The position numbers and the translations under genes were made by a program. Source: Aristolochia californica (lineage: Eukaryota; Streptophyta; Magnoliopsida; Piperales; Aristolochiaceae). Taken from it: 64,000 bases of DNA. The notes under the pieces were generated by a model. The model was not told the DNA's origin and made no database searches. It worked only from the letters and a program-made list of their open reading frames with translations. Positions 57,674 through 64,000 of the stretch are shown in pieces. Location of the stretch: positions 22,863,227 to 22,927,226 of the forward strand of contig JARWKL010000012.1 of assembly GCA_029961685.1 (NCBI GenBank), given 5' to 3'. Numbering within the stretch: the first letter of the stretch is position 1; each line of letters opens with the position of its first letter.

Positions 57674-60600
57674 AGTAGAGAGATCCGTCGAGACGGAGCA
57701 GGAACGATACGATCTACCGAAACCCCCGCCTGGCTGGCTCGAGGACTGAGGTGCGAAAAGGGAACGGTGAAAAGCTCGACCACTGCAAACGCGTGATCCC
57801 ACTCCCCGGATCCTCAGCTTTATTGCTTTCTGTGCAGAAACGGGAAGAAAGATGAACCTTCCCTCCTTCGGCCCCTCCCCAAGACTGCTTTATTGCTTGT
57901 TTTTATTCAATTCAGCTAGCAAATGCGGCCCTTTAAGCCTTGGAAGGGCCATGTGGATTGAAGAGAGAGGCGTCTCCGGGCTTGATGCGCACCCTAACGA
58001 ATTATTCCTAGTGGGGTTCCTCCCTCATCCAAGGAGGCGTGGCCCACACTTTCACACGCCTACGTGCCGCCTTCTATGAGTGCCAACTGTTTTGCTTTGC
58101 GTGTGTGCCGGCCAGATCAGTCACACCAAATAATTCGTAATTCCAGGTCGCTGGTCCGAAGACGATTACTGGATTACCGCAAGCAAGAGGCAGACAGTGA
58201 CATTTGTACGATTTTTTATATTTTTTATTCAATTTATTTATTTTAGTTTAAGTTTATTTATTTATTAAAATATCTCAATTTGACACTTTCTAATTTCATT
58301 TATGCTTTTTGTATGACATTTAGCTATTTTATTATTTTAATTATTCATTAAAAATAATTTTAAATTTTTTATTTAAAATGTTATTCTTTAAATCATTAAT
58401 TTTTATTATTTGATTTACTCTATTGAATCATTTAAATAATTTATTTAAATCAGTTTTGTTTAGTAGTTTATTTCTTTGAACTTTTTAATATATTTAAAAA
58501 TCGAGACGGAGTCATTAAAATATCTAAATTTTGTATTACCAACAAATTATCTAAATAAATACTAAAAAATCAATAAAAAATCAATTTATTTATTTAATTA
58601 TAGTTTTATTATTCTTATTTTTAACCTAAAATACACACAATTTAACAGAAATATATAATTATCAATAGAATCATTAAAATTTAGAAGGATCAGATAATAA
58701 AGTGTATTGTTATTGGCCGATGGGGATCATTGGGTCATATAAGAAAATATTAATTATAGATTTTAGATATATTTTTTTTATCGATTATGCTTTTATATAT
58801 TTTAAAAAAGGTCTTATTGATATTTTATTTTATTCAATACACAATATTAGTAGATTTCATGAAATAACTTGTAAAAAATTTACTAAATTTTATTTAAATA
58901 AAAATCAATAAATAAGATTTTCATATACAAATTTTTATAGATGGGTATTTTTTATATTATTGATTTTCAAAATTCCATAGTATTATGATCTTCAGTAACA
59001 AAGAAAATAAGGAAAAAGAAGAGAAGAAGATAGAGACATAAAGAACACACCGTATTAGATGCTAAAAATACCGATATTACAAGTATACACTTCACCCTAA
59101 TAAGAGTGAATAAAAGACAAAAAATATAAGATAATTACATTAATGAAGAGTTGTATCATCATCTTGCCTCTTGCTTTTGTCTAGTTTTCTATGTTTACAT
59201 TGCTTCACAAAGCGTCTTGATTTTCCATGGACAAAACATACTCTCTTGTTCAATTCCTTTCGAATTCTTTGGTTTGACTTATTGTAGTGCCTCTTTGGCT
59301 TCTTCATCAAGAAGTTAGTCTTCTTATTTTCTAGTAGATTAGTTTTTCCACTAATTTCGGAACCATCGCTCAAGCACTATTTTTCTATGTTGTTCCTATG
59401 CTTTTCTTTAATCTGGATTGATATTAACATTTTGTCTATTGGAAAAAATCCTCTCTTATGTTTCATTTGAACTTTAAAACTAGACCATGAGGTGGGAGTT
59501 TTTCGGTGCAAGCAGATGCTTGAATTATATCAAATACGGGAATACCCTTCATAGTGATCTTAATATCTGTATTTTGTATTTTATGTGCTTAATCAATCAC
59601 TAATTTATCATATACCATATTATAGATTGAATATGAAAAACTTTTGTTATATTTCAGTTTCTTTCCCATACTTTGTCCTAGTGATTCTCATAACCTATGT
59701 CACTTTTGGCATCCAAGAAAATGTCAAACATGTTATTAATTAGTGCACTAAGAATAGACCCCCTTTAAGATAGTCGTCCTTCTCATAATTGTGTTTGGTA
59801 GCCTAACCCCAGGTTTATGTTCTTCTAGGGTACTAATTGGTGGGGCATTTAGAATCACATAAAAAATCTTTAAAGTTGTAAATTGATACTCCATTCTTTT
59901 CTGCCATCTAATGAATTTTTTTCTATCAAAGGGTTCATGTTTCAGTGTTTTATTGATTGAGTTATTAGAGTATTTAATTCTACTTTTCCAGAAGCCAATT
60001 TCTTTCGAAATTGTTGGTAACTCAAAGAATTCAATATTCAATTTAAACCTACTAAAATTAAATTAGTACCAATGTGTACCTCTTCGTCGATCTATGTCTT
60101 CACATTTTATAAAAATATAATTAATTAAATAAACCCTATATTCATTGTCCATACTAGTTCTTGTCATATATGGTAAATAAACACTTCCTTCTCACACAGG
60201 ACTTGATTGACAAGACTAGGACAATCTGGTTAGGAATAAGAATTTATTGCATCGACTAAAAGCTTCTTCACGTCTTCCTCTTGTCAGTGACTATGAAGAC
60301 TTGACATTCTGTAATTTCAATCAGGTAATTTTATATGAATTGTAAAATTGCATAGTTCAATTGTTTAGCAGGATTGGTCATCTTTGTGATTCATGATTAC
60401 TGATAGAAAGATTCTGACTTGATTTTGTTTGTAAGATCTTTTAAACTCCACTATTATGGAAGTGTCACTACTACTATGGAGTACGATATTCATTTCTTTG
60501 TTCATATGATGCAACATTCTATTATATGCAGCTCAACAAAATTTAAGCAACATGGATTTTTATGAACTTCATATTTGAACATCTAAAACTTAATCACATT

Positions 60601-62714
60601 ATCTAGTGTGAAGTCTTGGGTTCAAGTCTTTCTAAGGTATGAGGTACAACATTCAGTATACATATACGTGTCTGTGTATGTACATAAAATAATTGTTTCA
60701 TTGTTGTGTTTTCCAAATTGTGCTACAAGTTTGGACTATTTGCCAGTAAGCAACCAAAATTGAGTTTCAGGTACGGTGTCTTGAATGGGCATATACTGCA
60801 ACGTGGTTGCAATAGTAGGCAGAGTGTTGCCTTCACATTACATAGTGAACTTTAGAGTTTTGCTACATTCTATATGCAATTATTTTTTAATCTTTTTTCC
60901 TCATAAAATAATAATTCAAATAGAGTAGCCAATAAAATTAAAATAACATTTTTCTTTCTTTGTTACATTGGTGTACGATTCGTTTGTCTTGAACGCTAGA
61001 TTTCTGTATTTCAAACTTTTTTAAAATTTTAAAATTTTTCAGCTTGGAGACTGACTAAGTTGTTAGTCGATATTCATGAGCTGTCCTAGTGAAGTTATTA
61101 ACATTTCCCCAGGTTCAACTATTAGGTGGAGATTTTCGTACTCTCTTGTCTGAGCCCTATTTTGTGTGAGTCTAAAATCTAGTTTATTTTGCATTTTTTC
61201 CCGAAATAACTTGGATTGTGGTGAAAGATGAAAAGACATAGAGAACTTTGAAATGGAGCCAACTTTGATGAGATAGAAACCATTGTCATCAAAGGTGAAG
61301 AAGAAAAAGAATTGTATGCCTCTTCTTGGTCAATTAGAGTCATAAAGTATATAATAAAGGTAGAAGTGAGACTTGTCTATTTATAAAAAATCTTGGAAGG
61401 TAGAAGCAAGACTTCTCCTTATCTTCTCTTGAACTGTTCTTATGGATCAAGTTAATATTTTGTTCAATGTCACCATTTCAACCTGGAAAAATTAATCAAA
61501 AACCGTAGATTGATATAATATAATTATTGTTGTTCATATTTGCAAGTCATTGATGAATGGACCAGTCAGGTTAGGTAAAAAACAGGTGAGTGTTATGTTC
61601 AAGCAAATAGAAAATACTTTGAAATTTGATGAGTTTAAACTTTGTGATATATCTTGCATCTTGCATGGGATGAGATTCCCGCTTCAGTTGAAGACATTAA
61701 TCAACTGCTCTTTTCGGCAATAGTTATGGATTGAAAAGAAGAAAAAGGAAGTGAAACTGAATTGAACTGAATTATGGAACATAAATGCAAGGGTTCCCTG
61801 TGTCAGGAAATAGAGCAAGATTGTCAAGGGGAATAGGAGTTGGATCCCCTGTGACATCACCTCCCCCATTAGCAAATAGGAGGTTTTAACATGTAAATAA
61901 GTTAATGACAGTACTTGTGCTAGGCAGGAATACGAATGGCTCTTGAGAAAGCTTGTCTGCCTTTTTTTGGGCTGGTGCTTCAACTCGGCCTGCCCAATAA
62001 ACTGGAAGCATTGGGAAATACTGTCCTTTCTTTCGTTAATTTGGAACCCTATGAAAGGAAAGAAAATAAGAATATGATTATTGTTATTTTAAAAATAGTT
62101 CGTACAAATGAGATAATGATCAATTTCCAGATGGGATCAAGGTCAAACTCAAACTCAAGAGGGATACCCGAGTGTTTCAAGGTTTCAAGGATTAGAAGCA
62201 AATTCAAATCTACTAAAACAAAATCATAATGCACCATGAAACTTAGCTATACTGTGAGCTTCTAAAAGCTTTATTTAAAAACTAGAAAGCATAAATATCT
62301 TTTATAGGGGGTCTACATAGGGTTACGTCACGTATGAAACCAACTTAAGAGTATAGCGCTTGTACAAGACCTCGTGCCTATCTAATTTAGATAGGACACA
62401 ACATGGCTACTACAACTTGTACAACATATGATCACATACTAAGGATGCTTAAATTTCAATACAAAGCATTGGATATGTTTTGTTATTGGAATGAAATGGT
62501 AAAATATGATGTCACTTTCTCTACTATTATATCAATAATCTCAATATCCAAACAACTGTCCTACAATTTATCTAGTAGGAAAAAATAAAATAAAATAAAA
62601 TTCGTTAATGTGAGGCCTTTTTTACCCCCCACGCTTTTCGACCTTATTTCCAGTGATTTCTCAAATAACGAATTTTCACCTATCTACACACACTGACGCT
62701 CTACTCCCTCTTCC
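57674..62714. other. Promoter region of the small membrane-protein gene followed by AT-rich repeat-bearing intergenic DNA
   Basis: 57674-58200 is GC-richer and should include the promoter. 58200-62600 is AT-rich with a copia gag relic (59140-60041) and otherwise nothing recognisable. Frames such as 61684-61983 are compositional artefacts. Confidence 0.45.
59140..60041 (-). pseudogene. Decayed copia gag with zinc-knuckle remnant
   Basis: Minus-strand pieces in several frames follow the copia gag order. The N-terminal EPFDRKKFIRWQKRMEYQFT and TTLKIFYVIL come first, then a middle IEKLPP-type block (CTEKLPPHGLVLKFK). A CCHC zinc-knuckle remnant, CFVHGKSRRFVKQCKHRK, has lost its second Cys and its His. 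At least eight stops or frame shifts separate the parts. No LTRs or polymerase region were found around it. Confidence 0.7.
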
Positions 62715-63904
62715 TCAGCCGTCCAATTCCTCCGCAAAGATGGGCGGCGCAAACGAGTTCAGATCACCGAACAGCACGTCCTCCCCGTCAGCGTAGCTCC
62801 CACAATCGTCACACTCGAAGTAAGTCTGAATATCATCCGGGAAGCTGCACCGCGGCCGGTTATCTGAATCGGAAGACGCGTTCTCGCATTCCGGTGACGG
62901 CGTCGGAGGGAAATCCACTGCCGAAGTCCGTTCCAACATCTCCTTGAACTTGGAAGATTGTAGCAGGAGGCCCAGGGCAGATGAGGCAGCGGTCGTCGGA
63001 CCCATCCGAGTTTCACTCGCTCCTGACTCGTTGCTCTGGTATTGATGCAGAGAATTGATCCGGAAGGCAGGGTCTGGGTTTGGGCTTTGATACAGGTGCG
63101 GGTTCGTCGAGTCTGAACCAGGGATTAAGTTGTTATGGTTCGGGCGGAGCCATTTGATGTAACGGCTGAGGTCGAAGTTAGTGACGGCGTTGAGTCCCCG
63201 ATACTCGATTGCTGCCATGTCGTATGCCGTTGCCGCTTCTTCTTGGGTAGCTGCATCCACAGAAACTGTAATTCGTTAGTGTGGTAAGACTTTTTTGCCC
63301 TAAAATACATTTTTGGGTTTAAAAAATATTAAAATGATTTTATATTGGCAATTAAAAACCGTTGGGAGTTGGTAGGATATATTTTTTGGCAGTTGGCAGT
63401 TGGCAGTTGCTTATGACCATGCAATTTATCCACATTAAATTGGTAAAATATAAAAATATAAAATAAAAATAAATACATTATCGGGAGTTTTTAATAAAAT
63501 TATAATTAACAGTTTTAAGAAATATCTTGATCAATCACATGGGCCCAATGTAAATGGGCCGTCATCTTTCCGTCTCTAAATCTCCACTTGGATAATAATA
63601 TTTCTTTTCTAATTTATATTATTTAGAAAATAAATTAAACTGCCTAACTTTGCTTAAGCATTTTTTTAGTGATTTAATTATTCGCGAGGTATAGGGCACG
63701 TGCGAACGGCACTTTTTAGAAAGTGGCCTATCCGTTCAGTCAACATCGAAAAAACAGATATAGCATTTAAAATTAATTAAAAGATTAACAATAAATAAGA
63801 AGGAATTAAGGAGAAAAGCGGAATTACCGTATGTTCCCAGATACAGGTATTTATTCCCAAATACTCTTCCAATACGAGCTTCCCATCTTCCATTATGATG
63901 ATGT
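62715..63904 (-). CDS. AP2-domain transcription factor (WRI/At2g41710-like), 3' part
   Basis: Two exons are in the window. 63904-63828 (77 nt) encodes [20 protein letters not shown] and YLGTY. 63250-62715 encodes [37 protein letters not shown] and the tail. Together these are the second half of an AP2 DNA-binding repeat, as in two-repeat AP2 factors of the WRINKLED/At2g41710/AIL group. KWLRP and the tail [19 protein letters not shown] favour the At2g41710-like branch. These bind DNA through the AP2 repeats; the group includes regulators of lipid, cuticle and stress genes. The acidic tail ([20 protein letters not shown]) may be an activation region. The 5' exons lie beyond the right edge; 63905-64000 is intron. 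Confidence 0.9.
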
Positions 63905-64000
63905 CTGCGTGTAATATAATGATCATGTTCTTACTGATTCTGAAATAAGAAACGAGCAAAGCGGGAAGAAATTTCTCTGGCTTCGAAACAGGGATACGGT

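Noticed and set aside
61684..62237. ORFs on both strands near 62 kb
   Set aside because: No domain or splice context; typical of AT-rich intergenic DNA.

Overview
This is a stretch of seed-plant nuclear DNA, almost certainly from an angiosperm. The genes are intron-rich with GT-AG introns and plant-only families are present (fasciclin AGP, PORR protein, NIK-type receptor kinase, WRI/AP2-like factor). Intergenic DNA is AT-rich, and introns are full of plant LTR retrotransposons, TRIMs and a hAT element. The species cannot be fixed from the sequence; introns of 4 to 9 kb suggest a medium or large genome. All gene models were built by hand from splice sites and reading frame.

Layout. 0.5-11.7 kb (+): membrane RING-H2 E3 ligase, 4 exons. 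Its 8.7-kb first intron holds a deleted Ty3/gypsy element, a hAT element carrying a KH-domain gene fragment, and two TRIMs; intron 3 holds a third, older TRIM. 13.3-14.0 kb (-): GPI-anchored lipid-transfer-like protein. 15.8-16.7 kb (+): fasciclin-like arabinogalactan protein. 19.5-20.7 kb (+): PORR-domain organelle RNA protein. 22.9-25.8 kb (+): LRR receptor kinase of the NIK group, 10 exons. The next complete genes are all on the minus strand: TMEM208/SND2 homologue (27.2-34.8 kb), ANTH-domain clathrin assembly protein (36.2-43.0 kb), AFG1-like mitochondrial ATPase (44.9-48.1 kb), TGS1 cap hypermethylase (50.6-54.3 kb) and a small one-pass membrane protein (55.9-56.2 kb). 58-62.6 kb is AT-rich with a decayed copia gag. 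62.7-63.9 kb (-) is the 3' part of an AP2-domain factor that runs off the right edge.

The genes are unrelated single-copy genes rather than a pathway cluster. Loose themes are cell wall/GPI-anchored surface proteins (LTPG-like, FLA), ER and vesicle traffic (TMEM208, ANTH) and organelle maintenance (PORR, AFG1).

The most interesting material is in the mobile DNA. A TRIM in an ANTH-gene intron carries a reversed 5S rRNA-derived module in only one of its two LTRs, as in Cassandra elements. A related TRIM in the RING gene lacks the module. The module lies between two copies of a 10-bp LTR word, which points to how it may have been gained. Other leads are the KH-capturing hAT element, an apparently compensated double frameshift in an ANTH exon, and an LTP-like gene without its last two cysteines.
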